From Plantactinospora mayteni (GTDB lineage Bacteria > Actinomycetota > Actinomycetes > Mycobacteriales > Micromonosporaceae), in NCBI RefSeq assembly GCF_016862935.1, contig NZ_BONX01000004.1, positions 1-64,000 of the forward strand: DNA of 64,000 nt, given 5' to 3'. Of this stretch, positions 9,012-17,036 are shown piece after piece. Within the stretch, counting starts at the first letter, position 1. Each line of letters opens with the position of its first letter. The position numbers and the translations under genes were made by a program. The notes beneath the pieces are model-generated. The model saw only the letters and a program-made list of their open reading frames with translations, did not search any database and had not been told where the DNA came from.

Positions 9012-11579
9012 TCAGCGCAGGGTCACCCGGAGGCTGTGACCGTACGCCTGGCGGGTGCGGGCCTCGATCCGGGTACCGCCGGGAACCCGGCGGACCCGGA
9101 TCCCGTCGTCGGCCGAGACCACCCGGCGCCAGCGCCCGCGCAGCGTCACCGAGACCGTGTCGCGGTCCATCGTCGGATCGGCGACCGCGACCGAGGCGGT
9201 GCCGTCGCGGTCCTGCCGGAACAACACCGAGGCCGGGCCGTCGACCACCAGCCGGTCGGCGGTGTGCCGGCCGGGCGTGAAGGCGTTCGCGGCGACCAGC
9301 CCCAGCCCGGCGTGCCGGACGGCCTGGCACCGGGTGCTGTTGGTCAACACCACGACCGGCCCGCCCGGGTACGCCCGCAGCCGCTGCTCCGAGGCGTTCG
9401 GCAGCAGGGCGTACGCCAGCGAGCCGAGCGGCGCACCGGCGGCCTGCTCCACCGAGACGGCGAAGACCCGCTTCCGCACCATCGTGTCCGGGTTGGCGGT
9501 CCGGACCACCCGCCGACTCCGGGTCACCACCTCGGCGGTGACGGTCGGCGCTGGCCCGGCCAGGAAGACGTAGCCGACCGAGGTCTGCTGGGCGGCGTTG
9601 GCGTAGCGCAGCCAGGCCAGTGGGGCGGTGGCGCTGCCGGTGCCGCTGCCGGTGCCGGTGCCGGTGCCGGTGAAGCTTCGGCCGTCGCGGAGCCGTCCGG
9701 TCACCGTCACCGGATCGGACTCCTCGGCGATCCGGCTGTCGACAGTCGTGCTGACCGCCCTTCCGGCCAGGTCGCCGACCCCGGCGGCGAGCACCACGAT
9801 CTCGTCGTCGAAGAGGAACCACGACTTGGTGGCCACGGCGTTCCGGTACGCGACGAAGTCGTCCGGCAGCCGGCCGGCCCGCTTCGCGGCGTACGCGGCG
9901 TCGTCGGACTGGACCAGCCCGGCGGCTCCGTAGCTGTCGAGGGTGGCGCCGCCGGAGAACCCGTTGGTGCCGCGCGGGAAGTAGACGTAGGTGTTCTGCG
10001 ACTCCGAGGAGGAGGTGAAGCCGAGCGCCGGGTTGTCGTACCAGGCGGTGCCGTACAGCTCGGGGACGGTGTGCCGGTGCTCGACCGGCGCGGTCACCCC
10101 GGCCAGCCGGTACGGCGAGACGGTGGTGAAGTAGTCCACCCCGTACGCCTGGGTCTGGTCCTGTCCGGCGAGGTAGAGGTAGTACGCCCCGTCCCCCTGG
10201 AACCACGGCGTCAGGTTCTCCCCGCTCATGTACTCGTACTTGCTGATCCGGTCCGAGCTGCGGGCCAGCGCGAAGGCGTAGCCGGGGCGGCGGTGCACGG
10301 TCCGGTCCATCGCGTTGAACGCGACGCTGCGCCGCTCCGGGTTCAGGTCGGCCGCCGGGATCGTGGCGTCGGCCAGGATGTCGGCGTAGCGGGCGATGCT
10401 GACCGGTGAGACGAAGGTGCTCGGGTTGAGCGCGGCCCGGGAGGTCTGCCGGACGAACTTGACATAGCCGGCCAGCGCCCGGGCGTCGGCGCCGGTGGCG
10501 TGCCCGGAGAGGTCGACGACCGCCTCCACCACGTTGGCCACGTCGGCGTAGCCGGTGGTGGTCCGGGAGACCGCCCGACCCTTGACGATCTCCATCATCC
10601 AGCCCTCGAAGATCAGCGGGGCGAACCCGTCGACCACCCAGCCCCGGACCACGTCGACCAGGTCGGCGCCCTGGACGTAGCCGGTACCTTGGAGGATCTT
10701 GATGGTCTGCACCACCCGGGTCAGCAGGTTCTTCCCGTACGCCCCGGTGTAGGCGACCGAGGCGTGCTGGATGAACGACCCGTCGGCGTAGTAGCCGTCG
10801 GTGACGCCGTGCTCCAGCGCGTACGGGTCGATGGTGGCGAAGACGGTGAGCTGGTCGGCGAGGGCCTTGCTGATCCGGGCGTCGTCGCCGAGTACGGCAC
10901 CCTGGAGGATCCGGTTCGTCGCGATGTCGGCGAGGTTGGCGCCGGTGTGGAACCGCGAGTCGAGGTCGACGTCACCGTCCTTCCCGTTGCGCAGGTACGC
11001 GTCCATCGACGCCAGATAGCTCCCGACCAGCTCCGGCCGGTACGCCGCCACCTCGGCCGCGAGCAGCACCAGGGTCCGGCTGACGTGGTTCGAGATGCCG
11101 ATCTCCCAGTTGTGCCAGTTGCCGTAGTAGCCGGTCGACTGGTCGCCGTAGTAGCGCTCGTGCAGCCAGCCGAGCCCGTCGATCACCCGGTGCCGAAGTG
11201 CGGTGTCGCCGTCGAGGGTGCCGCCGGGGACCCGGGTGGCCAGCGCGATCTCGTAGAGGTACTGGAACGACGTGGTCAGGTTGGGGTCGCTGCTGCCCAG
11301 CGGTACGCCCCGGAACAGCTCGCCCGGCCCGGCACCGGTCAGCGCGTCGAGCCGGGCCCGGGCCGTCGAGTCGATGGCCGCGAGCTTGGCGGCAACCTCG
11401 GGCCGCCCGTTCGACTCGGCGGTACCCGCGAAGACCGCGACCGTGTTGCCGAGCAGCACGGCATGGTCGGCGGCGACCCGTCCCGGTGGGGTGGCGGCTC
11501 TGGCCCGCAGCGGTTCGGCCAGCGCCAGCAGGCCGGCGGCGGGGATCGTCGACAGGACGGCGCGGCGGGAGACAGACAC
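9012..11579 (-). CDS. Tat-exported polysaccharide lyase, PL8 family
   Basis: An 855-residue exported lyase related to hyaluronate, chondroitin and xanthan lyases, which cleave uronic-acid-containing polysaccharides by beta-elimination. A twin-arginine motif (SRRAVL) starts the signal peptide, which ends near ARAATP. The alpha-toroid domain contains NWHNWEIG near residue 160 and DGSFIQHASVAYTGAYGKN near 268, where PL8 enzymes keep the catalytic His and Tyr. The later beta-sandwich domains follow. The GTG at 11579, with GGAG upstream, is preferred over the TTG at 11609. A Gly-Thr-rich stretch is encoded by a hexanucleotide repeat at 9634-9672. Exact substrate is not determinable here. Confidence 0.9.
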   Translation of the reverse strand: MSVSRRAVLSTIPAAGLLALAEPLRARAATPPGRVAADHAVLLGNTVAVFAGTAESNGRPEVAAKLAAIDSTARARLDALTGAGPGELFRGVPLGSSDPNLTTSFQYLYEIALATRVPGGTLDGDTALRHRVIDGLGWLHERYYGDQSTGYYGNWHNWEIGISNHVSRTLVLLAAEVAAYRPELVGSYLASMDAYLRNGKDGDVDLDSRFHTGANLADIATNRILQGAVLGDDARISKALADQLTVFATIDPYALEHGVTDGYYADGSFIQHASVAYTGAYGKNLLTRVVQTIKILQGTGYVQGADLVDVVRGWVVDGFAPLIFEGWMMEIVKGRAVSRTTTGYADVANVVEAVVDLSGHATGADARALAGYVKFVRQTSRAALNPSTFVSPVSIARYADILADATIPAADLNPERRSVAFNAMDRTVHRRPGYAFALARSSDRISKYEYMSGENLTPWFQGDGAYYLYLAGQDQTQAYGVDYFTTVSPYRLAGVTAPVEHRHTVPELYGTAWYDNPALGFTSSSESQNTYVYFPRGTNGFSGGATLDSYGAAGLVQSDDAAYAAKRAGRLPDDFVAYRNAVATKSWFLFDDEIVVLAAGVGDLAGRAVSTTVDSRIAEESDPVTVTGRLRDGRSFTGTGTGTGSGTGSATAPLAWLRYANAAQQTSVGYVFLAGPAPTVTAEVVTRSRRVVRTANPDTMVRKRVFAVSVEQAAGAPLGSLAYALLPNASEQRLRAYPGGPVVVLTNSTRCQAVRHAGLGLVAANAFTPGRHTADRLVVDGPASVLFRQDRDGTASVAVADPTMDRDTVSVTLRGRWRRVVSADDGIRVRRVPGGTRIEARTRQAYGHSLRVTLR
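9634..9672. repeat. Hexanucleotide repeat inside the PL8 gene
   Basis: Six-base units of (C/G)TGCCG are repeated about six and a half times. On the minus strand they encode alternating Gly-Thr/Gly-Ser residues in a loop of the lyase C-terminal half. Frame-neutral copy changes would simply lengthen or shorten this loop. Confidence 0.8.
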
Positions 11580-11632
11580 GGCGGACGCTCCAAGATCGAC
11601 AGTAGGCAATTGCCGAATTCAACCAACCGCAG

Positions 11633-11644
11633 TGAAACTTTTCA
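11633..11644. promoter_or_regulatory. LacI-like operator upstream of the PL8 lyase
   Basis: TGAAACTTTTCA is a perfect 5-bp dyad (TGAAA/TTTCA) about a CT centre, 54 bp upstream of the lyase GTG start. It resembles the rhamnosidase operator core. The regulator is not in the window. Confidence 0.45.
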
Positions 11645-11716
11645 ACCTCCCCGTGCCTTCTGGCTCGCCGGTGACGAGGACAACGGCGAGACCTCGGGCG
11701 CCAGACGGAGCCGCCG

Positions 11717-12952
11717 TCAGTTGGCGGTGAAGAGCAGCGAGACGTTCTGCCCGCCGAAGCCGAACGAGTTGCAGATCGCGGCGTCGATCCGCTGCTCGCG
11801 CGGCCCGTCGCCGACCACCTCCAACCGGACCTCGGGAGCCTTGCGGTCCAGGTTGAGTGTGGGCGGGATGACGCCGTTGGCGACCGACAGCAGGGTGACG
11901 ATCCCCTCCACCGCCCCGGCCGCGCCGACCAGGTGCCCGAGGCTCGACTTCGGCGCGGTGAGTACGACGTCGTCGCCGAGCGCCTGCTGGATCGCGCTCG
12001 CCTCGCCGACGTCGCCGACCACCGTGGACGTGGCGTGGCAGTTGACGTGCCCGACGTCACCCGGTCGCAGCCCGGCGTCGGCCACGGCGTTACGGATCGC
12101 CCGGATCTGCCCGGCACCGGTCGGGTCCGGACCGGTGATGTGGTGCGCGTCGGCGGTGATGCCGTAGCCGGCGAGCCGGCCGCGCGGCCGGGCACCCCGG
12201 CCCGCCGCGAAGTCGGCCCGCTCCAGGATCATCACCCCGGCACCCTCGCCGAGCACGAAGCCGTCCCGGTCCACGTCGAACGGTCGGGAGGCCCGCTCCG
12301 GCTCGTCGTTGCGCTTCGACAGCGTCCGCGCCTGGGCGAAACCGGCGATGGTCAGCGGGGCGATCGCCGCCTCCGCGCCACCGGCGATCACCACGTCGGC
12401 CTCGCCGGAGCGGATCAGCCGGACGGCCAGCGCGAGCGCCTCGGCACCGGAGGCGCAGGCCGAGACGGTGGTGTAGACGCCGGCCCGGGCGCCGAACTCC
12501 AGGCTGACCCAGGCGGCCGGCCCGTTCGGCATCAACATCGGCACGGTGAGCGGGGAGATCCGGGCCGGGCCCTTCTGCTCCAGCAGGTCGTCCTGGGCCA
12601 GCAGGATGTTGACGCCGCCGATCCCGGTGCCGACCACCACCGCCAGGCGGAGCGGATCGACCTCGGGACTGCCGGCGTCGGCCCAGGCCTGCCGGGCGGC
12701 GACCAGCGCGGCCTGCTGGCAGCGGTCCATCCGGCGGGCCTGCACCCGGGTCAGCACCGAGTCCGGCGAGACGGCCATCGGAGCGGCGATCCTGGTCGGC
12801 AGGTCGTCGGTGTGCGGGAACGACGCCACCAGGTCGTCGATCCGGCGTACGCCGGAGCGCCCGGCGAGCATGCCCTGCCAGAGGGAGTCGACGTCCCCGC
12901 CGAGCGGGGTGGTCGCGCCGAGTCCGGTGACGACAACGTCCCGGCCGCTCAT
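11717..12952 (-). CDS. Beta-ketoacyl-ACP synthase II-like protein
   Basis: A 411-residue thiolase-fold condensing enzyme of the FabF/KAS II type, which would extend acyl-ACP with malonyl-ACP. The catalytic triad is present: Cys in VSACASGAEAL near residue 167, His in CHATST near 305, and His in SSLGHLVGAAGAVEG near 338. HATST replaces the more usual HGTST. The ATG at 12952 has GAGGAG about 6 nt upstream. No acyl carrier protein, ketoreductase or other fatty-acid/polyketide gene is adjacent, so it looks like a stand-alone, condition-specific KAS. It is divergent from a TetR regulator and shares a 21-bp palindrome with it, so it is probably that regulator's target. Confidence 0.9.
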   Translation of the reverse strand: MSGRDVVVTGLGATTPLGGDVDSLWQGMLAGRSGVRRIDDLVASFPHTDDLPTRIAAPMAVSPDSVLTRVQARRMDRCQQAALVAARQAWADAGSPEVDPLRLAVVVGTGIGGVNILLAQDDLLEQKGPARISPLTVPMLMPNGPAAWVSLEFGARAGVYTTVSACASGAEALALAVRLIRSGEADVVIAGGAEAAIAPLTIAGFAQARTLSKRNDEPERASRPFDVDRDGFVLGEGAGVMILERADFAAGRGARPRGRLAGYGITADAHHITGPDPTGAGQIRAIRNAVADAGLRPGDVGHVNCHATSTVVGDVGEASAIQQALGDDVVLTAPKSSLGHLVGAAGAVEGIVTLLSVANGVIPPTLNLDRKAPEVRLEVVGDGPREQRIDAAICNSFGFGGQNVSLLFTAN

Positions 12953-12996
12953 GCTGTCTCCTCGTCGTCTTCGCGGTGTGGCGGCTTGTCTGCCGT

Positions 12997-13017
12997 TAGT
13001 TGTATCGCATACAACTA
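12997..13017. promoter_or_regulatory. Palindromic TetR operator between KAS II and TetR genes
   Basis: Perfect 9-bp arms TAGTTGTAT and ATACAACTA flank a CGC centre, 4 bp before the TetR start codon and about 45 bp before the ketoacyl synthase start. A TTGTCT at 12986 and TACAAC at 13010 could form the TetR promoter, making that mRNA nearly leaderless and the operator cover the -10 element. Confidence 0.7.
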
Positions 13018-13021
13018 TGGC

Positions 13022-13615
13022 ATGTCCACCGAGCCGCCCCGGGCCCGTGGTCGGCGTACCCGGGCGCAGATCCTCGAACACGCCGCGGCGCTCTTCGCCG
13101 AGCGCGGCTTCGACGCCGTCAGCGTGGCCGAGATCGCCACCGCCGCCTCGGCCCACCCGAACCAGATCACCTACTACTTCGGCTCGAAGGACGGACTGTT
13201 CGTGCACGCCGCGTTCATGCTGCTGCTCCGGGACGCCGAACGACTGGAGCCGGTCGGCCGACGCCGGCGTACCCCGGCCGCGTTCCGTACCGCGTTGGCC
13301 CGGAGCGCGCTGACGCTGCCCGCGGTGCCGATCGCGGTACAGGCGATGTCGATCACCCGACGTCGGCCGGAGCTGCGACCGGTGGCCGAGCAGAGCCTCG
13401 CCGTGCTGTTCCGCAAGGCGCAGAGCTATCTCGGCGCCATCCTCGACCGGCACGGCTGGGTGATCGACCGTCCCGCCGACGTCGAGGCGCGTACCTTCTG
13501 GAGTACGGTCCTCGGCGCCCGGCTGATCTCGGAGTCCGGCTTCGCCGGCCGGGCCGACGACATCGACCTGGCCGGGGTACTCACCGTCCGGGCGCCGGCC
13601 GAGCCGACACCCTGA
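13022..13615 (+). CDS. TetR-family transcriptional repressor
   Basis: A 197-residue TetR regulator. The helix-turn-helix occupies about residues 10-57 (RAQILEHAAALFAERGFDAV through NQITYYFGSKDGLF). The C-terminal ligand domain is unassigned. The ATG at 13022 follows a perfect palindrome that also lies in front of the divergent ketoacyl synthase gene, so autorepression plus control of that lipid enzyme is likely; an acyl-CoA or fatty-acid ligand would fit but is inference. Its stop is only 12 bp from the convergent flavin oxidoreductase stop, and the two 3' ends share a 22-bp direct repeat. Confidence 0.88.
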   Translation: MSTEPPRARGRRTRAQILEHAAALFAERGFDAVSVAEIATAASAHPNQITYYFGSKDGLFVHAAFMLLLRDAERLEPVGRRRRTPAAFRTALARSALTLPAVPIAVQAMSITRRRPELRPVAEQSLAVLFRKAQSYLGAILDRHGWVIDRPADVEARTFWSTVLGARLISESGFAGRADDIDLAGVLTVRAPAEPTP

Positions 13616-13648
13616 CGGGCGGGAGGCTCACCGTCCGGGCGCCGGCCG
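13580..13648. repeat. 22-bp direct repeat at two convergent gene ends
   Basis: The same 22 bases, beginning CTCACCGTCCGG, occur at 13580-13601 (C-terminal codons of the TetR gene) and at 13627-13648 (the stop and last codons of the flavin gene on the other strand). The copies are 47 bp apart, start to start. Confidence 0.85.
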
Positions 13649-15022
13649 CCCCGGAGCCGTGACCGGCGGCGCCGACAGCGGCGGGCGGGTCGGGCCGCGC
13701 AGCACCCGCAGTGCCACCCTCGGATGCGCCAGCGCGGCCGGCGGCCGGACCAGATGCTGCACGTCGGTCAGCACCCGCAGCACGTACGCGTCCCGGTCGG
13801 CCACGTCCGAGGCCCGGTCCAGATACCAGTACGAGAGCCGGCCACGCCGCCCCGGCCGGACCGCGCCGGGGGCGGAGAACCGCAGGTCGGTACCGGTGGC
13901 GATGGTCCACGCGGTGGCACTGCACCCGGCCACCGCGGCCTGGGCGGCCCGGCCGAACCGCCCCCGGTGGGCCCGCAGGTGCAGGCCGAGCACCACCGCG
14001 GTCTGCGCGGCGACGCTCATCCCCTGCCCGTAGACCGGGTTGAACGCGCAGGCGGCGTCCCCGACCACCAGGAACCCCTCCGGCCAGCGCGGCATCGTCT
14101 CGTAGTGCCGGCGGTGGTTGGCGGTCCGCCGGAACCCGTGGATCGGCCCGTCCGGCTCGGCGTCCCGGATCGCCTCGTAGATCAACGGACTGCGCAGGTT
14201 ACGGGTGAACTCCAGGAAGCCCGCCTCGTCGGTGGGCGGGACCTCGCCGCCGAACCCGCCGAGGGTCACCATCCAGCGGCCGTTCTCGATCGGATAGAGC
14301 ACCCCGGCCCGGGTGACCTGCGGCGGCTTCGGCATCACCATGATGTTCTTCCAGCCGTCCGCGACGCCCGGGGCAAGCCGGTACCGTCGGCTCGCGTAGC
14401 CCAGCCCGGCGTCGATCCTGGTCTCCGCCGGCCGCCCGTAGCCCAGCGCGGCCAGCCACTCGGGGCTGTGCGAACCGCGCCCGCTGGCGTCGACGACCAG
14501 GTCGGCCTCGCAGCGGTGGATCTCGGGTCCACCGTTGCGGATCCGCAGTTCCACCCCGGCGACCGAGCCGCCGTCCTCGCCGGACAGCAGTCCGACCACC
14601 TCCCGGGCGGTCTCGAACCGGATCCGCCCGTCGGCGGCGAGCCGCTGCCGGATGGTCCAGTCCAGCAGTTCCCGGCTGGCCCCGACCAGGGTGTGGGTGG
14701 CCGGAAAGCGCTCCCGCCAGCCGTACGGGCTCAGCGACAGCAGGTCGGTCGGCGCGGCGACCGGGACCGCGCCACGGTCGTAGAGTTCGGCCATCAGGCC
14801 GGGAAAGAGCCGGTCGAGGGCGCGCTGTCCCGAGGTGACCAGGACGTGCAGGTGACGTGCCTGCGGAATGCCCGTACGCAGCCGAGGCCCGTCCGGAAAG
14901 CGGTCCCGGTCGAGTACGGTCACCCGCTCGACGAAATCGGCGAGGGTACGCGCGATGCAGAGGCCGGCGAAGCTCCCGCCGACGACCACGGCATGGCGGG
15001 GCTTGGACAGTGGCGAAGGCAT
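13628..15022 (-). CDS. FAD-dependent oxidoreductase (monooxygenase/reductase type)
   Basis: A 464-residue flavoprotein of the PHBH/geranylgeranyl-reductase-like superfamily. It has an N-terminal Rossmann motif VVVGGSFAGL at about residues 11-20, a RELLDWTIRQRL segment, DLVVDASGRGS near 190, and the second FAD motif GDAACAFNPVYGQGMSVA near 322. The ATG at 15022 is chosen because AAGGA sits 7 nt upstream. The longer frame from 15073 adds 17 residues before the Rossmann strand. Substrate is unknown; hydroxylation, epoxidation or double-bond reduction are all possible. It converges on the TetR gene and has no partner enzyme beside it. Confidence 0.82.
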   Translation of the reverse strand: MPSPLSKPRHAVVVGGSFAGLCIARTLADFVERVTVLDRDRFPDGPRLRTGIPQARHLHVLVTSGQRALDRLFPGLMAELYDRGAVPVAAPTDLLSLSPYGWRERFPATHTLVGASRELLDWTIRQRLAADGRIRFETAREVVGLLSGEDGGSVAGVELRIRNGGPEIHRCEADLVVDASGRGSHSPEWLAALGYGRPAETRIDAGLGYASRRYRLAPGVADGWKNIMVMPKPPQVTRAGVLYPIENGRWMVTLGGFGGEVPPTDEAGFLEFTRNLRSPLIYEAIRDAEPDGPIHGFRRTANHRRHYETMPRWPEGFLVVGDAACAFNPVYGQGMSVAAQTAVVLGLHLRAHRGRFGRAAQAAVAGCSATAWTIATGTDLRFSAPGAVRPGRRGRLSYWYLDRASDVADRDAYVLRVLTDVQHLVRPPAALAHPRVALRVLRGPTRPPLSAPPVTAPGRPAPGR

Positions 15023-15245
15023 ACCTCCATCCTTACCGAGACCAGTGCTCACCAGCCGAAACTGCTTTGCCAACCTGCCGGATAGTCAGCATCACGACTC
15101 TCCGGTGCGTCGGCGTCCGCCGCCGGGCGGGGCTCCGCCCAGCCGGGCCGCCGGGACGCGGCGATGGTCCGCGGCGACAGTGTGACCGCTAACATCGATG
15201 GGAGTCAAGGCTCTGCCGCCTCCAGCGAGAACGAGGATTCCCGCC
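15023..15245. other. Upstream part of the flavoprotein/GH43 intergenic region, with an imperfect operator
   Basis: No coding potential is seen here. A GGGCGG-GGCT-CCGCCC hairpin lies at 15125-15140. At 15179-15196 an imperfect copy of the arabinose-type operator appears; its right half GCTAACATC (15188-15196) matches the arm of the dyad at 15258-15275, its left half only about 5 of 9 bases. Two sites about 79 bp apart could allow DNA looping. Confidence 0.4.
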
Positions 15246-15275
15246 TTGACATCGAAGGATGTTAGCGCGAACATC
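15246..15275 (+). promoter_or_regulatory. Promoter with overlapping arabinose-type LacI operator
   Basis: A -35 TTGACA (15246-15251) is followed after 17 nt by GAACAT. The dyad GATGTT-N6-AACATC (15258-15275) overlaps the -10 region. The full site resembles the ATGTTAGCGCTAACAT operators known for arabinose/arabinan LacI regulators. It would give a 5' leader of about 220 nt before the arabinanase, in which I see no gene. Confidence 0.6.
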
Positions 15276-15501
15276 ATCGATACGTCCGGGCCGAGTGACA
15301 CCGCGACACCGCCGCGCGCCGGCACCCGGGCCCTGCGGCAGCGCCCGCCGGCACCTCATCGGCGAGCCGGCGCCCGAGCGCACCCACCGGACGCCGGACG
15401 ATCCACCGCCTCGACCACCCCGGCCAACCCGCGGGGCACCGTCGTCCCACGGCACCCGCAGGCTCGGCACCGTCCACGGACGGACCGACGGAAGGAAGAC
15501 A

Positions 15502-17010
15502 ATGGAAGCCCCCGCTTCCCGCCGACCCACGACGCCGGGCCGAGCCCGGCTCCTCCGCACCGCCACCGCCATCGCGGTCGCCGCCACGCTCGTCGGCGCC
15601 GTGCTCACCGTATCGGTCCGGTCGGCCTCGGCCGCGACCGTCGACCCGAACGCCTGGTACGTCCTGGTGTCCCGGCACAGCGGCAAGGCCCTCGACGTCT
15701 ACGACCGGTCCACCGCCGACGGTGGCCGGATCGTGCAGTGGGCCCGCAACGACGGCGCCTGGCAGCAGTGGCAGTTCGTCGACTCGGGCGGCGGCTACCA
15801 CCGGCTCCGCTCCCGGCACAGCGGCAAGGTCCTCGACATCCGGGACTCCTCCAGCGCCGACGGCGCGGAGGTGATCCAGTGGACCGACCAGGGCAGCACC
15901 GACCAGCAGTTCCGGCTCGCCGACTCGGACGGCGGGTACGTCCGGCTGATCAACCGGAACAGCAACAAGGCCCTCGACGTCTGGGAGTGGTCCACCGCCG
16001 ACGGCGGCCGGATCAGCCAGTACGCCGACCTGGGCGGCGCCAACCAGCAGTGGCAACTGGTCCGGGTCGGCTCGGTCGGCGGACCCGGCACCCCGACCCC
16101 CACCGGTGGCCCGGGTACGCCGCCAGCCGCCTACCCGGCGCCGATGCGGGTGACCGGGGACGTCGGGGTACACGACCCGACCGTGGTCCGCCGGCCTGGC
16201 GGCGACTACCTGGTGGCGCACACCGGGAACGACATCTCGCTGAAGACCTCGACCGACCGGATCGCGTACCGCAACGCCGGGTCGGTCTTCCCGAACGGCG
16301 CCCCGTGGACCACCGGCTACACCGGAGGCAGCCGCAACCTCTGGGCGCCGGACATCTCGTACCGGAACAACCAGTACTACCTCTACTACTCGGCCTCCAC
16401 CTTCGGCTCGAACCGGTCGGCGATCTTCCTGGCCACCAGCCCGACCGGCAACTCCGGCAGTTGGACCGACCGGGGCCTGGTCATCGAGTCGCAGACGTCG
16501 GACAACTTCAACGCGATCGACCCGAACCTGATCGTGGACGACCAGGGGCGCTGGTGGCTGGCCTTCGGCTCGTTCTGGTCCGGGCTCAAGCTGGTCGCGC
16601 TGGACCCGGCCACCGGCAAGCGCGCGGACAGCACGATCCGGAGCATCGCCGGCCGGGGCGGCGGCGCGATCGAGGCGCCGACGCTGGTCAAGCGGGGCAG
16701 CTACTACTACCTGTACGTCTCCTTCGACCGCTGCTGCCAGGGCGCGGCCAGCACGTACCGGGTCATGGTGGGGCGCTCCACCAGCGTGACCGGACCGTTC
16801 GTCGACCGGAACGGCACCGCGCTCACCTCCGGCGGCGGTACCCAGGTGCTCGCCTCGCACGGCGACATCCACGGGCCGGGCCACCAGACGGTGCTCTCCG
16901 ACACCGACGGCGACCTCCTCGTCTACCACTACTACGCGAACAACGGCGCCTCGCTGCTCGGCATCAACCGGATCGGCTACGACTCGGCCGGCTGGCCGTA
17001 CGTCTACTGA
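15502..17010 (+). CDS. Secreted endo-1,5-alpha-L-arabinanase, GH43, with ricin-type lectin module
   Basis: A 502-residue secreted enzyme that should cleave the alpha-1,5-arabinan backbone internally. A signal peptide covers residues 1-44 (cleavage near SASA-ATVD). A ricin-type beta-trefoil module (residues about 50-190) repeats HSGKALDV/HSGKVLDI and NQQWQ motifs three times, a carbohydrate-binding signature. A Gly/Pro/Thr linker follows, then the five-bladed GH43 propeller from about 217. Catalytic positions are visible: Asp in HDPTV (~222), Asp in AIDPNL (~337), Glu in IEAPTL (~390), and the metal-site His in GHQTV (~460). The ATG at 15502 has GGAAGGA upstream. The next arabinan gene starts 26 bp after its stop. 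Confidence 0.92.
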   Translation: MEAPASRRPTTPGRARLLRTATAIAVAATLVGAVLTVSVRSASAATVDPNAWYVLVSRHSGKALDVYDRSTADGGRIVQWARNDGAWQQWQFVDSGGGYHRLRSRHSGKVLDIRDSSSADGAEVIQWTDQGSTDQQFRLADSDGGYVRLINRNSNKALDVWEWSTADGGRISQYADLGGANQQWQLVRVGSVGGPGTPTPTGGPGTPPAAYPAPMRVTGDVGVHDPTVVRRPGGDYLVAHTGNDISLKTSTDRIAYRNAGSVFPNGAPWTTGYTGGSRNLWAPDISYRNNQYYLYYSASTFGSNRSAIFLATSPTGNSGSWTDRGLVIESQTSDNFNAIDPNLIVDDQGRWWLAFGSFWSGLKLVALDPATGKRADSTIRSIAGRGGGAIEAPTLVKRGSYYYLYVSFDRCCQGAASTYRVMVGRSTSVTGPFVDRNGTALTSGGGTQVLASHGDIHGPGHQTVLSDTDGDLLVYHYYANNGASLLGINRIGYDSAGWPYVY

Positions 17011-17036
17011 CGCATCGACCCGTAGGGAGTACCCCA

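Noticed and set aside
11717-13615. Start of a polyketide or fatty-acid biosynthetic cluster
   Set aside because: Only one ketoacyl synthase and its regulator are present; no ACP, ketoreductase, acyltransferase or thioesterase is nearby.
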